From Streptosporangium sp040640155 (GTDB lineage Bacteria > Actinomycetota > Actinomycetes > Streptosporangiales > Streptosporangiaceae), in contig NZ_JBFABE010000026.1 of the NCBI RefSeq assembly GCF_040640155.1, positions 34,093 through 98,092 on the forward strand: a stretch of 64,000 bases of DNA, written 5' to 3'. The notes under the pieces are model-generated. The model did no database searches. It was not told where the DNA came from and saw nothing but the letters and a program-made list of their open reading frames with translations. The translations under genes were made by a program, and so were the position numbers. How positions within the stretch are numbered: position 1 is the first letter of the stretch; every line of letters starts with the position of its first letter. Shown here in pieces: positions 42,902-51,758 of this stretch.

Positions 42902-43828
42902 ATGCCCGGCCTGATGCTCCTCGACACCCCCTCGCTGTACTACCGCGCCTTCTACGGGATCCCCGAGTCGATGACCGCCCCCGACGGCATGCCCGTCAAC
43001 GCGGTGCGCGGCGTCATCGACATGATCGCCATGCTGATCCGGAGGTACTCCCCCGGGGAGATGGCCGCCTGCATGGACGCCGACTGGCGCCCGGCCTTCC
43101 GGGTGGCGGCGATCCCGACGTACAAGGCCCACCGGGTCGTCGAAGGCGGCGCCGAGGAGACCCCCGACACGCTCGCACCGCAGGTGCCGGTGCTGGAGCG
43201 GGTGCTCGACGCCGTGGGCATCGCCCGCGTCGGCGTGCCCGGCTACGAGGCCGACGACGTGATGGGCACGCTCACCGCGCGGGCGAGCGGCCCGGTCGAC
43301 GTCGTCACCGGCGACCGCGACCTGTTCCAGCTCGTCGACGACACCCGGCCGGTCCGCGTCCTCTACACCGCCAGGGGCGTGAAGAACCTCCAGGCGATCG
43401 ACGAGGCGACGGTGACCGAGAAGTACGGCGTCCCCGGCCGCGCCTACGCCGACTTCGCCACCCTGCGCGGCGACCCCAGCGACGGCCTGCCGGGCGTGCC
43501 CGGGGTGGGTGACAAGACCGCGGCGGCCCTGATCACCGCCTACGGCTCGCTGGAGGCGCTGCTGCGGGCCGTCGACGGGGACGGCCCCCCTCCCGGCTCC
43601 CCGGAAGGGGGCGCGGCCGTCCTGACCGCGGGGCGGCGCGCGAAGCTGTCGGCCGCGCGGGAGTACCTGCGGATCGCCCCCGGCGTGGTGCGGGTCGCCC
43701 GCGACGCCCCCGTGCCCGGGATCGACCTCGCGCTCCCGTCCGAGCCCCGGGACCCGCGGGCCCTGGCGGCGCTGGGCGAACGCTACGGTCTGCGCAGCCC
43801 CCTGGAGAGGCTGACCTCGGCCCTGTGA
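42902..43828 (+). CDS. 5'-3' exonuclease (FEN/PolI N-terminal type)
   Basis: A 308-residue stand-alone 5'-nuclease related to the N-terminal domain of DNA polymerase I. Metal-binding acids lie in LLDTPSLYYRAFYG, DADWRPAFRVAAIPTYKAHR, YEADDVMGTL, VTGDRDLFQLVDD and LRGDPSDGLPGVPGVGDKTA, the last leading into the helix-hairpin-helix. It should remove 5' flaps or RNA primers. ATG 42902 follows TAGGTT by 7 bases: leaderless. It lies 18 bp after the SpoIIE-type gene. Confidence 0.93.
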   Translation: MPGLMLLDTPSLYYRAFYGIPESMTAPDGMPVNAVRGVIDMIAMLIRRYSPGEMAACMDADWRPAFRVAAIPTYKAHRVVEGGAEETPDTLAPQVPVLERVLDAVGIARVGVPGYEADDVMGTLTARASGPVDVVTGDRDLFQLVDDTRPVRVLYTARGVKNLQAIDEATVTEKYGVPGRAYADFATLRGDPSDGLPGVPGVGDKTAAALITAYGSLEALLRAVDGDGPPPGSPEGGAAVLTAGRRAKLSAAREYLRIAPGVVRVARDAPVPGIDLALPSEPRDPRALAALGERYGLRSPLERLTSAL

Positions 43829-43906
43829 TCGCCTTCGCGGGCCCCTGGATCGTCCGGGGGCCCCGGCCGTGGAGGGGCCTCACGGAAAGCCGGTAGGTTG
43901 CTCCCT

Positions 43907-45334
43907 GTGCCTCACAAGAGCATCCGGGTGCCCGGAGAGTCCCATCCGCGGCTCGACGACGGTTTCGAACGGATCCGTCGTGAGATGAAGCTGCCCGAGG
44001 AGTTCCCCCGGGCGGTGGTCGACGAGGCCGAGTGGGTCGCCGAGGCGCCCGCCCTGCCCCGGCTGGACCGTACCGACCTGCCGATGATCACCATCGATCC
44101 CCCGGGGGCGATGGACCTCGACCAGGCCCTGCATCTGGAGGAGCGGCCCGGCGGCTACCGCGTCTGGTACGCCATCGCCGACGTCGGGGCGTTCGTCAGG
44201 CCCGGCGGCGCGATCGACGCCGAGGCGCGCCTGCGCGGCGAGACCGTCTACATGCCCGACGGCCGGGTGCCGCTGCACCCGCCCGTGCTGTCGGAGGGCG
44301 CGGCCAGCCTGCTGCCCGGGGTGGACCGCCCCGCCGCGCTGTGGTGCGTGGACCTCGACGCCGAGGGGAGCATCGTGGGCGCGGACGTGACCAGGGCGCT
44401 GGTGCGCAGCCGCGAACGGCTCGACTACGACTACGCGCAGGCCGCGATCGACACCGGCACCGCCGACGGCACGCTGCGCCTGCTGGCCGAGATCGGCCGG
44501 CTCAGGCTCGCCCTGGAGCGGGCCAGGGGCGGCGTCACGCTGCCCACCCCCGACCAGGAGGTCGTCCCGGACGGGGACGGCTACCGGGTGGAGCTGCGCG
44601 CCCCGCTGGACGCCGAGGCGTGGAACGCGCAGATCTCGCTCCTGACGGGCATGGCCGCCGCCTCGATGATGCTGGACGCCGAGATCGGCCTGCTGCGGGT
44701 GCTGCCGCCCGCCCCGGCCGAGCGGGTCGCCCAGGTCCGGCGGATGGCGGCGGCGCTCGGCGTGCCCTGGCCCGAGGGCGCCGGGTACGGCGACGTCGTG
44801 CACGCCCTGGACCCGAAGGTCCCCGAGCAGGCCGCGTTCCTGCAGGAGTCGACCGTGCTGCTGCGCGGCGCCGGCTACGTGGTCTTCAACGGGGAGCCGC
44901 CCGCGCAGGCCGGGCACGCCGCGGTGGCCGCGCCGTACGCGCACGTGACGGCGCCGCTGCGGCGTCTCGTCGACCGCTACGCCACCGAGATCTGCCTGGC
45001 CGTCGCGGCCGGCGAGCCGGTGCCGCAGGAGGTCCAGCGGGTCATGGGCGAGCTGCCGGAGATCATGCACGCCACCGGGCGCCGGGCCGGGAGCGTCGAG
45101 CGGGCGTGCGTGGACCTGGTGGAGGCGTTCGTGCTGCGCGACCGGGTGGGGCAGACGTTCGAGGCCGTGGTGATCGACGTGGCCGAGGACCGGCCGTGGG
45201 GCCAGGTGCAGGTCACCGACCCGCCGGTGGTGGCGCGCTGCGACGGCGAGGACCTGCCCCTGGGCGAGAGCGTCCGGGTGCGGCTGACCCGCGCCGACCC
45301 GGCCACCCGCGAGGTCCGCTTCGCCCTGGCCTGA
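43907..45334 (+). CDS. RNB domain ribonuclease (RNase II/R-like)
   Basis: A 475-residue 3'-5' exoribonuclease core without the cold-shock and S1 domains of full RNase R. The catalytic Asp cluster is in MITIDPPGAMDLDQALHLEE; LETVYMPDGRVPLHPPVLSE-like sequence (here RGETVYMPDGRVPLHPPVLS) and APYAHVTAPLRRLVDRYATE are the other RNB hallmarks. GTG 43907 follows TAGGTT by 7 bases: leaderless. It is convergent with helY, another RNA-turnover gene, about 110 bp apart. Confidence 0.92.
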   Translation: MPHKSIRVPGESHPRLDDGFERIRREMKLPEEFPRAVVDEAEWVAEAPALPRLDRTDLPMITIDPPGAMDLDQALHLEERPGGYRVWYAIADVGAFVRPGGAIDAEARLRGETVYMPDGRVPLHPPVLSEGAASLLPGVDRPAALWCVDLDAEGSIVGADVTRALVRSRERLDYDYAQAAIDTGTADGTLRLLAEIGRLRLALERARGGVTLPTPDQEVVPDGDGYRVELRAPLDAEAWNAQISLLTGMAAASMMLDAEIGLLRVLPPAPAERVAQVRRMAAALGVPWPEGAGYGDVVHALDPKVPEQAAFLQESTVLLRGAGYVVFNGEPPAQAGHAAVAAPYAHVTAPLRRLVDRYATEICLAVAAGEPVPQEVQRVMGELPEIMHATGRRAGSVERACVDLVEAFVLRDRVGQTFEAVVIDVAEDRPWGQVQVTDPPVVARCDGEDLPLGESVRVRLTRADPATREVRFALA

Positions 45335-45446
45335 CGCCGCGACCGCGGGCCGCCCGGAGTCCCGGCCGGCCCGCGATCCCGAACCAGGCTCCCGGCCCGC
45401 GCCCCCGCGCCCGCGCCCCCGGGTCAGGGATCGCAGACCCGCGATC

Positions 45447-48176
45447 TCAGGTCAGGGACGAGTAGGCCACCACGCCGCGGCGCAGGGCGTCCATCGCCTT
45501 GCCCGCGGTCTGCTTGACCCTGCTCCCGGCCGGGGCGGCGTCGGAGATCTGGCCGAGCAGGTCGAGCAGTTGCTTGGTCCAGCGCACGAAGTCGCCGGCG
45601 GCCAGCTCGGTGCCGCCGACGCCGTCGCGCAGGACCGCGTCCAGGGTGTGGCCCTTGGCCCAGCGGAAGGCCGCCCAGGCGAAACCGAAGTCGGGCTCCC
45701 TGATGAACGACAGGCCGTGGTCGCTCTCGATGGCCTCCAGCTCGCCCCAGAGGCGGACCATGTCGGCCAGCGTCTTCTGACAGGCGCCCGCGGGGATCCT
45801 GGGCTGGCGGGCGTCGTCGGCCTGGCGCGACTCGAACACCAGCGACGACACGCACGCGGCCAGCTCGGCCGGGTCCAGGTCGTCCCAGAGCCCGGAGCGC
45901 AGGCACTCGGCGGTGAGCAGGTCCAGCTCGGTGTAGAGCTGGGCCAGCCTGCGGCCCTCGGCGGTGACGCTCTCCCCCTCCAGGTAGCCGAGCTGGTCGA
46001 GCACCCCGCAGACCTTGTCGAAGGTGCGGGCGATGACGTGGGAGCGGCCCTCGACCCTGCGCCGCAGGCCCTCGGTCTCGCGGAGCAGCTTGTGGTAGCG
46101 CTCGGCCCAGCGGGCGTGGTCCTCGCGCTCGTCGCACCCGTGGCAGGGGTGGCGGCGGATCTCCTGGCGCAGCCGGATGATCTCGTCGTCCTCGGCGGCG
46201 TGGTCGCGCGCCCGCACCGGCTTGCCGAGGTCGAGGTCGCCGATCTTGGCGTGCACCGAGGAGACCAGGTTGGCCCTCTCCTTGGGGGAACGGGCGTTGA
46301 AGTTCTTGGGGATGCGCAGGTGCTCGACCGGCTCCACCGGGACGGGGAAGTCGGCCGGCGAGAGCTTCTTGACCTGCTTGCCGATGGTCAGCACCAGCGG
46401 GGAGGGCCCCTCGCCCCGGGAGTTGAGGCCGGGGTCGAGCACGACGGCCAGCCCGGCGCGGCGACCGCCGGGGACCCGGATGATGTCGCCGGGCCTGAGG
46501 GCCTCCAGCGAGCGCAGCGCCTGCAGGCGCCGGGCCGCGCCGCGCCGGCGCGACAGCTCGGCCTCGCGGTCCGACAGGGCCCTGCGCATGGCGGCGTACT
46601 CCTCGAAGTCGCCCAGGTGGCAGGTCATCGCCTGGCGGTAGCCCTCCAGCGCCTCCTCGGAGCGGCGCACCTGCTTGGCCAGGCCCACCACGGCCCGGTC
46701 GGCCTGGAACTGGGCGAAGGAGGACTCCAGCAGCGTCCTGGCGCGTTCCCTCCCCACCTGCCCGACCAGGTTGACCGCCATGTTGTACGAGGGGCGGAAG
46801 CTGGAGCGCAGCGGGTAGGTCCGGGTGCTGGCCAGGCCCGCGACCTGGACCGGGTCGATGCCCGGCTGCCACTGGACCACCGCGTGGCCCTCCACGTCGA
46901 TGCCGCGCCGCCCGGCCCGCCCGGTGAGCTGGGTGTACTCCCCGGGGGTGAGGTCGGCGTGGGTCTCGCCGTTCCACTTGTCGAGCTTCTCGATCACCAC
47001 GGAGCGGGCCGGCATGTTGATGCCGAGCGCGAGGGTCTCGGTGGCGAACACGGCCTTGACCAGGCCGCGGGTGAACAGCTCCTCGACGACCTCCTTGAAG
47101 GAGGGGAGCATGCCCGCGTGGTGGGCGGCCAGCCCCCGCTCCAGGGCGTCGCGCCACTCCAGGTAGCCCAGCACGCCCAGGTCCTCGTCGGGCAGGTGGG
47201 CGGTGCGCTCGTCAACGATCTGCCGGATCTCGTGGCGTTCGGCGTCGGTGGTGAGCCGGATGCCGTCGTGCAGGCACTGCATGACGGCGGCGTCGCAGCC
47301 GGCCCGGGAGAAGATGAACGTGATCGCGGGCAGCAGGGCGTCGGCGTCCAGGCGCTCGATGGCCGCCGCCCGGTCGGGCGGGCCGCCCCTGCGGGGACGC
47401 GAGTAGCCGCGGCGGCCCCTGCCGAACGCCTGGCGCTCCTCGTCCCTGGCGATGCGCAGCAGGTTGGGGTTGATCTGGGGGCGGCGGTCGTCGTCGACGG
47501 TGACGAACAGGTCGTAGATGCGGTTGCCGACGAGCATGTGCTGCCAGAGCGGGACCGGCCGGTGCTCGTCGACGATGACGCTGGTGTCGCCGCGGACCTC
47601 GCCCATCCACTCGCCGAACTCCTCGGCGTTGCTGACCGTGGCCGAGAGCGCGACCAGCCGCACCGACTCGGGCAGATGGATGATCACTTCCTCCCAGACC
47701 GCGCCGCGGAACCGGTCGGCCAGGTAGTGCACCTCGTCCATCACGACGAACCCGAGCCCGGCCAGCGTGCCGGACCCGGCGTAGAGCATGTTGCGCAGCA
47801 CCTCGGTCGTCATGATGACGATCGGCGCCTCGCCGTTGACGCTGTTGTCACCGGTGAGCAGGCCGACCTTGGCCGCGCCGTACCGCCTGACCAGGTCGTT
47901 GTACTTCTGGTTGGAGAGCGCCTTGATGGGGGTGGTGTAGAAGCACTTGCGGCCCTCGGCCAGGGCCAGGTGCACCGCGAACTCGCCCACGACGGTCTTG
48001 CCCGAGCCGGTGGGCGCCGCCACCAGGACCCCGTCGCCCGCCTCCAGCGCCCGGCAGGCGTCGAGCTGGAAGTCGTCCAGCTCGAAGTCGTACAGTCCGC
48101 GGAACGAGGTCAGCGCGGGCCCGCTCTCGGCCTGGCTCTGACGGAAGGCAGCGTAGCGTTCCGCTGGGGTCGTCAT
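45447..48176 (-). CDS. helY: DEAD/DEAH-box RNA helicase (Ski2/Mtr4-like, HelY)
   Basis: A 909-residue superfamily 2 helicase. Walker A is APTGSGKTVVGEFAVH, the DEVH box is FVVMDEVHYLADRFRGAVWE, motif III VALSATVSNAEEFG, and motif VI QLTGRAGRRGIDVEG. The Cys residues in HPCHGCDEREDHARW are in the family-specific insertion. Its place beside tatA, tatC and pafBC matches helY of Mycobacterium tuberculosis. ATG 48176 is preceded by TAGGCT with 6 bases between: leaderless. Role in RNA processing or decay is inferred from the family. Confidence 0.95.
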   Translation of the reverse strand: MTTPAERYAAFRQSQAESGPALTSFRGLYDFELDDFQLDACRALEAGDGVLVAAPTGSGKTVVGEFAVHLALAEGRKCFYTTPIKALSNQKYNDLVRRYGAAKVGLLTGDNSVNGEAPIVIMTTEVLRNMLYAGSGTLAGLGFVVMDEVHYLADRFRGAVWEEVIIHLPESVRLVALSATVSNAEEFGEWMGEVRGDTSVIVDEHRPVPLWQHMLVGNRIYDLFVTVDDDRRPQINPNLLRIARDEERQAFGRGRRGYSRPRRGGPPDRAAAIERLDADALLPAITFIFSRAGCDAAVMQCLHDGIRLTTDAERHEIRQIVDERTAHLPDEDLGVLGYLEWRDALERGLAAHHAGMLPSFKEVVEELFTRGLVKAVFATETLALGINMPARSVVIEKLDKWNGETHADLTPGEYTQLTGRAGRRGIDVEGHAVVQWQPGIDPVQVAGLASTRTYPLRSSFRPSYNMAVNLVGQVGRERARTLLESSFAQFQADRAVVGLAKQVRRSEEALEGYRQAMTCHLGDFEEYAAMRRALSDREAELSRRRGAARRLQALRSLEALRPGDIIRVPGGRRAGLAVVLDPGLNSRGEGPSPLVLTIGKQVKKLSPADFPVPVEPVEHLRIPKNFNARSPKERANLVSSVHAKIGDLDLGKPVRARDHAAEDDEIIRLRQEIRRHPCHGCDEREDHARWAERYHKLLRETEGLRRRVEGRSHVIARTFDKVCGVLDQLGYLEGESVTAEGRRLAQLYTELDLLTAECLRSGLWDDLDPAELAACVSSLVFESRQADDARQPRIPAGACQKTLADMVRLWGELEAIESDHGLSFIREPDFGFAWAAFRWAKGHTLDAVLRDGVGGTELAAGDFVRWTKQLLDLLGQISDAAPAGSRVKQTAGKAMDALRRGVVAYSSLT

Positions 48177-48276
48177 ACCCTCAGCCTACCGATATCGGGA
48201 TTCTGGTCCGTCCCCCGTTTCCCCCGGCCCCGGCCCGGCGGGCGATCGTGTCCGCGACGGCCGGGACGGCGACGCG

Positions 48277-49152
48277 CTAGACCAGCACCTCCAGCGCGCC
48301 CGGGACGATCTCGCAGGTGAGCGGGGTCGGCCCGATCCGCTCCCCGTCGGCGTAGGCGATCACCCCGGGGGCCTCCACGGTGACCCGGCGGGCCCGGTGC
48401 GTGGTGACGGCCGGGTGGCTCGCGTGCGAACCCCGGTAGACGCGGGGGAAGGTGCGCAGGAACTCCCCCCGGGGGATCGCGCCCAGGACCGTCACGTCCA
48501 GCAGGCCGTCGTCGGGCAGGGCGCCGGGGCAGACCCGCATGCCGGCGCCGTAGGAGTGGGTGTTGCCGACCGCGACCAGCATGGCCTCCCGCTCGACGAT
48601 CTCGCCGTCCAGGTCGACGCGGAACGGGATCGGCCGGAAGGAGCGCAGCTCCTCGGCGAGCGCGACCAGGTACCTGGCCATGCCCGGCGGCCAGGTCATC
48701 GTGTTGGCCCGCTCGTTGACGCGGGAGTCGAAGCCGCAGGCCATCACCCCGGCGAACCACTCGTCGTCGCCGATCCTGGCGGCGTCGACCGTGCGGACCC
48801 GGCCGCGCAGCACCACGTCGGCCGCGGCCAGCGGGGCCTTCAGCGGGACGCCGAGCGCTCCGGCGATGTCGTTGCCCGTGCCCACCGGGATGACGCCCAG
48901 CGGCACGCCGCTGCCCGCTACCGCCTGGACGGCCAGGTGGACCAGGCCGTCGCCGCCGAAGGCCACCAGCGCCTCGGGCTGCTCGGCGACGGCCGTGCAG
49001 GCGCGTTCCAGGGCGTCGGGGGCGGAGTCCCCCAGGATCACCGATACCTCGCGCCCGCCCCGCCGCAGCCGGTCGAGCACCGGGGAGAGCAGCCCGCGTG
49101 AGCGGCCGCCGCGGGCGGCGGGGTTGACCAGGACGGCGATCTCTGCGGGCAC
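48277..49152 (-). CDS. Diacylglycerol/lipid kinase family protein
   Basis: A 291-residue lipid kinase (DAGK catalytic family). Nucleotide-binding GGDGLVHLAVQAV and GVIPVGTGNDIAGALGVP are clear; AVLVNPAARGGRSRGLL opens the protein and the C-terminal beta domain has YADGERIGPTPLTCEIVPGA. It phosphorylates a lipid such as diacylglycerol at the inner membrane face. GTG 49152 follows TAAGTT by 6 bases, so it can be transcribed from its own leaderless promoter although it lies 16 bp after the tatC stop. Confidence 0.92.
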   Translation of the reverse strand: MPAEIAVLVNPAARGGRSRGLLSPVLDRLRRGGREVSVILGDSAPDALERACTAVAEQPEALVAFGGDGLVHLAVQAVAGSGVPLGVIPVGTGNDIAGALGVPLKAPLAAADVVLRGRVRTVDAARIGDDEWFAGVMACGFDSRVNERANTMTWPPGMARYLVALAEELRSFRPIPFRVDLDGEIVEREAMLVAVGNTHSYGAGMRVCPGALPDDGLLDVTVLGAIPRGEFLRTFPRVYRGSHASHPAVTTHRARRVTVEAPGVIAYADGERIGPTPLTCEIVPGALEVLV

Positions 49153-49168
49153 AGACGGAACTTATCCC

Positions 49169-50107
49169 TTATCGGGTGAGATCCGTGTCGGCCGTTCTCG
49201 AATCGATAGGAGCCGGTTCCCCGACGGGGGTCGTCTCGCCCAGGGACGAGGCGCCGTCGTCGAGGGAGGAGGCCTCGTCGTCGGACAGGTGGGAGAAGTC
49301 GTCGCCCTTGGGCCGTCTCCTGTCACGCAGGTACATGAACCCCTCCGCCAGCGCGAACAGGACCACCATCGGGATCGCCAGGGCGATCATCGAGAACGGG
49401 TCGGTGCTGGGGGTGGCCAGGGCCGCGAAGAGGAACATGATGAAGATGACCATGCGGCGGTGCTTGGCCACGGTGGCGTGCGGCAGGACGCCGATGACGT
49501 TGAGGAAGACCATCAGCAGCGGCAGCTCGAAGGAGACGCCGAAGATGATGATCATCACCAGCGCGTAGCTGAGGTACTCGTCCATCTCCAGCAGGGGCAC
49601 CGCGTTGTCCGGCGCGAAGCCGAGCAGGATCGCCAGGCCGGTGTCCATGATGAAGTAGGCCAGCGCCGCGCCCGCCAGGAACAGCGGGATCGCCAGGGCG
49701 AGGAACGAGATCGAGTAGCGCTTCTCGTTGCGGTACAGGCCCGGGGTGACGAACGCCCAGATCTGGTACAGCCACACCGGTGAGGAGACCACCAGCGCGA
49801 ACATCGCCGCGACCTTCAGGTTGACCAGGAACGCGTCGAAGACACCGCGGATGGCGAACGTGCACTCTTCCTCCCGCAGCACCCGCGAGGCGGGCAGGTC
49901 GCAGTAGGGGTCGGTGACGAAGGTCCAGATCGGGTCGAAGAAGATGAAACCGACCACGATGCCCGCGACCAGCGCGAGCAACGCGATGACCAGCCGGTTG
50001 CGCAGCTCGCGCAGGTGCGCCATGAGCGGCATCCGGCCGTCGCCGGACTCATCGACGGGCGGAATTGACCTGTTCCGGCCTGATTTAGGCCACTTCAGCA
50101 GCGCCAT
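49169..50107 (-). CDS. tatC: Twin-arginine translocase subunit TatC
   Basis: A 312-residue, six-helix membrane protein that recognises twin-Arg signal peptides. The conserved N-terminal segment MPLMAHLRELRNRLVIALLA starts at residue 26 and the loop FVTPGLYRNEKRYSISFLAL is diagnostic. The C-terminal ~55 residues are an acidic/Ser-rich cytoplasmic tail (SHLSDDEASSLDDGASSLGE), longer than usual. Start ATG 50107 keeps a 25-residue basic leader common in actinobacteria. tatA is directly upstream on the same strand; tatB is not here. Confidence 0.96.
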   Translation of the reverse strand: MALLKWPKSGRNRSIPPVDESGDGRMPLMAHLRELRNRLVIALLALVAGIVVGFIFFDPIWTFVTDPYCDLPASRVLREEECTFAIRGVFDAFLVNLKVAAMFALVVSSPVWLYQIWAFVTPGLYRNEKRYSISFLALAIPLFLAGAALAYFIMDTGLAILLGFAPDNAVPLLEMDEYLSYALVMIIIFGVSFELPLLMVFLNVIGVLPHATVAKHRRMVIFIMFLFAALATPSTDPFSMIALAIPMVVLFALAEGFMYLRDRRRPKGDDFSHLSDDEASSLDDGASSLGETTPVGEPAPIDSRTADTDLTR

Positions 50108-50164
50108 TCGCGAGTCCCGGGGTGACGAGTCGGTTGATCGGGGAGGTTCTCAGGCTACCGCCGA

Positions 50165-50509
50165 TCACTGCGCCTTGGGCGCGGCGGACTGGGCGCGCAG
50201 CCTGGCGGCCTGCTCCTCCAGCCGGCGGGCCTGCTCCTCGGCGCTCGGCACGGAGACCGGCTCGGGCGCGGGGACCGGGGTGGCCGGGGCGATCGGCTGG
50301 GGGGCCGGGGCGACGGCGGGTGGGGCCTGGACGACCGTGGTGGTCGTGGTGTCGGCCTCGTCCTCCTCGCGGAGCTTGGCGGTCTCCGACTTGAAGATGC
50401 GCAGCGACCGGCCGAGCCCGCGGGCGGCCTCCGGCAGCTTCTTGGCACCGAAGAGCAGCACCAGGATCAGGCCGATGATGATCAGCTCAGTGGGTCCGAG
50501 ATTGGGCAT
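50165..50509 (-). CDS. tatA: Sec-independent translocase subunit TatA
   Basis: A 114-residue TatA. The membrane helix NLGPTELIIIGLILVLLFG is followed by the hinge KKLPEAARGLGRSLRIFKSE and the amphipathic helix. The tail is Pro/Ala-rich then a charged helix (EEQARRLEEQAARLRAQSAA). TatA oligomers form the translocation path with TatC, encoded 57 bp downstream. ATG 50509 lies a short distance after AAGGATG-like sequence. Confidence 0.96.
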   Translation of the reverse strand: MPNLGPTELIIIGLILVLLFGAKKLPEAARGLGRSLRIFKSETAKLREEDEADTTTTTVVQAPPAVAPAPQPIAPATPVPAPEPVSVPSAEEQARRLEEQAARLRAQSAAPKAQ

Positions 50510-50588
50510 TACACATCCTTACGCCGAGCGACGTGCGGTCTCTGCCCCGATCGTACGCTCCCCGGCGCGCTCTCTCACCCCCGCCGGC

Positions 50589-50777
50589 TCATCTCCGGGG
50601 CGGGCGGATCTCCCCCGTGCGGTCACCGAACAGGATCCGGACGGGTTCCAGCCTGCCCTGGGTGCGGTCGACCTCCCGGCGCAGCGCCGCGCCCGCACGC
50701 AGCGCGCGCAGGGCGAGGACGCCGAGCACCACCAGCCCGGTGAGCCCCACGAGGAGCGAGACGACGATCCAGCTCAT
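50589..50777 (-). CDS. Small single-pass membrane protein, 62 residues
   Basis: A 62-residue protein with one N-terminal helix (SWIVVSLLVGLTGLVVLGVL) and a short basic cytoplasmic tail ending EIRPPRR. It is not TatB. It sits between pafC (24 bp upstream) and tatA (80 bp downstream) on the same strand, and this place is often occupied by a similar small protein in related actinobacteria, as I recall. Function unknown. Confidence 0.7.
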   Translation of the reverse strand: MSWIVVSLLVGLTGLVVLGVLALRALRAGAALRREVDRTQGRLEPVRILFGDRTGEIRPPRR

Positions 50778-50801
50778 GAGGGAGACCCCTGTCGTGGCAT
50801 G

Positions 50802-51758
50802 TCAGGAGACCGACTCATAACGATTCAGCGCGGCCCTCGCGGCGGCGCGCACGCTCTCGTCCAGCGAGGCGGGCGAGATCACCCTCCCGCTGTCGCCCAG
50901 GCGCAGCGCGAGGCGTACCAGCCAGCCGTGGTCCCTGGCGCGCAGGGCCACCCGCAGGCGGCCCTCGCCGAGCTCCTCGACGCTCTCGCACGGGTAGTAC
51001 TCGGCGACCCAGCGGCCCACGGCGGTCAGCTCCAGCTCCACCAGCTCGTCGGTCGGCGAGGGCCGGAACACCCCCGGCGTCACCTCGTCGGGCACGGCTC
51101 CCTCGGGCGGGTCGGCGGGCACGTCGAGCATGTCGACCGACAGCATCCGGTCCACCCGGAACAGCCGGACCGCCTCGACCCGGTAGCACCAGCCCGACAG
51201 GTAGGTCCGCCCGTCCACCACGACCAGGCGCATCGGGTCCACCTCGCGCGGGGTGATCTCGTCGCGTCCGGGCACGTAGTAGCGCAGCGAGAGCCGCCTG
51301 CCCCGGCGCAGCGCCTCGTTGACGACGGGCAGCGCGTCGGGGGCGGCGTCCACCTCGACCGCCACCTGGCTGCTGACCGCGGCCGCGCCCTCGCCCGCGG
51401 CCCGCTCGAACTTGGCGATGACCCGGGTGAGCGCGTCCCGCTGGCCGAACTCCGGCATCTCGGCGAGCAGCCGCAGCGCCACCAGCAGGGCGCTGGCCTC
51501 GTCCACGGCCAGGCGGAGCGGGCGGGCGATGGTCTCGGCGTTGTCGATGACGATCTCCCCGCCGTCCCAGGAGACGTCGATGAGGTCGCCGGGGGTGTGG
51601 CCGGGCAGCCCGCACATCCAGACCAGTTGCAGGTCGTCGATGAGCTGCTTCTCGCTCACCCCGAAGATCTTCGCCACCTCGGGCACCTGGGCGCCGGGGT
51701 GCGACATCAGGTAGGGGACGAGGGCGAGCAGCCTGGGCAGCCGGTCGGCGGTGCTCAC
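50802..51758 (-). CDS. pafC: WYL domain transcriptional regulator PafC
   Basis: A 318-residue WYL-domain protein with an N-terminal HTH (RLPRLLALVPYLMSHPGAQV, then EVAKIFGVSEKQLIDDLQLV). The WYL domain holds RLSLRYYVPGRDEITPREVD and RTYLSGWCYRVEAVRLFRVD. PafB and PafC form a heterodimer that activates the DNA-damage regulon in mycobacteria. GTG 51758 overlaps the pafB stop by 4 bp, so equal amounts should be made. It lies in the classic order pafA...pafB-pafC-tatA-tatC-helY. Confidence 0.95.
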   Translation of the reverse strand: MSTADRLPRLLALVPYLMSHPGAQVPEVAKIFGVSEKQLIDDLQLVWMCGLPGHTPGDLIDVSWDGGEIVIDNAETIARPLRLAVDEASALLVALRLLAEMPEFGQRDALTRVIAKFERAAGEGAAAVSSQVAVEVDAAPDALPVVNEALRRGRRLSLRYYVPGRDEITPREVDPMRLVVVDGRTYLSGWCYRVEAVRLFRVDRMLSVDMLDVPADPPEGAVPDEVTPGVFRPSPTDELVELELTAVGRWVAEYYPCESVEELGEGRLRVALRARDHGWLVRLALRLGDSGRVISPASLDESVRAAARAALNRYESVS

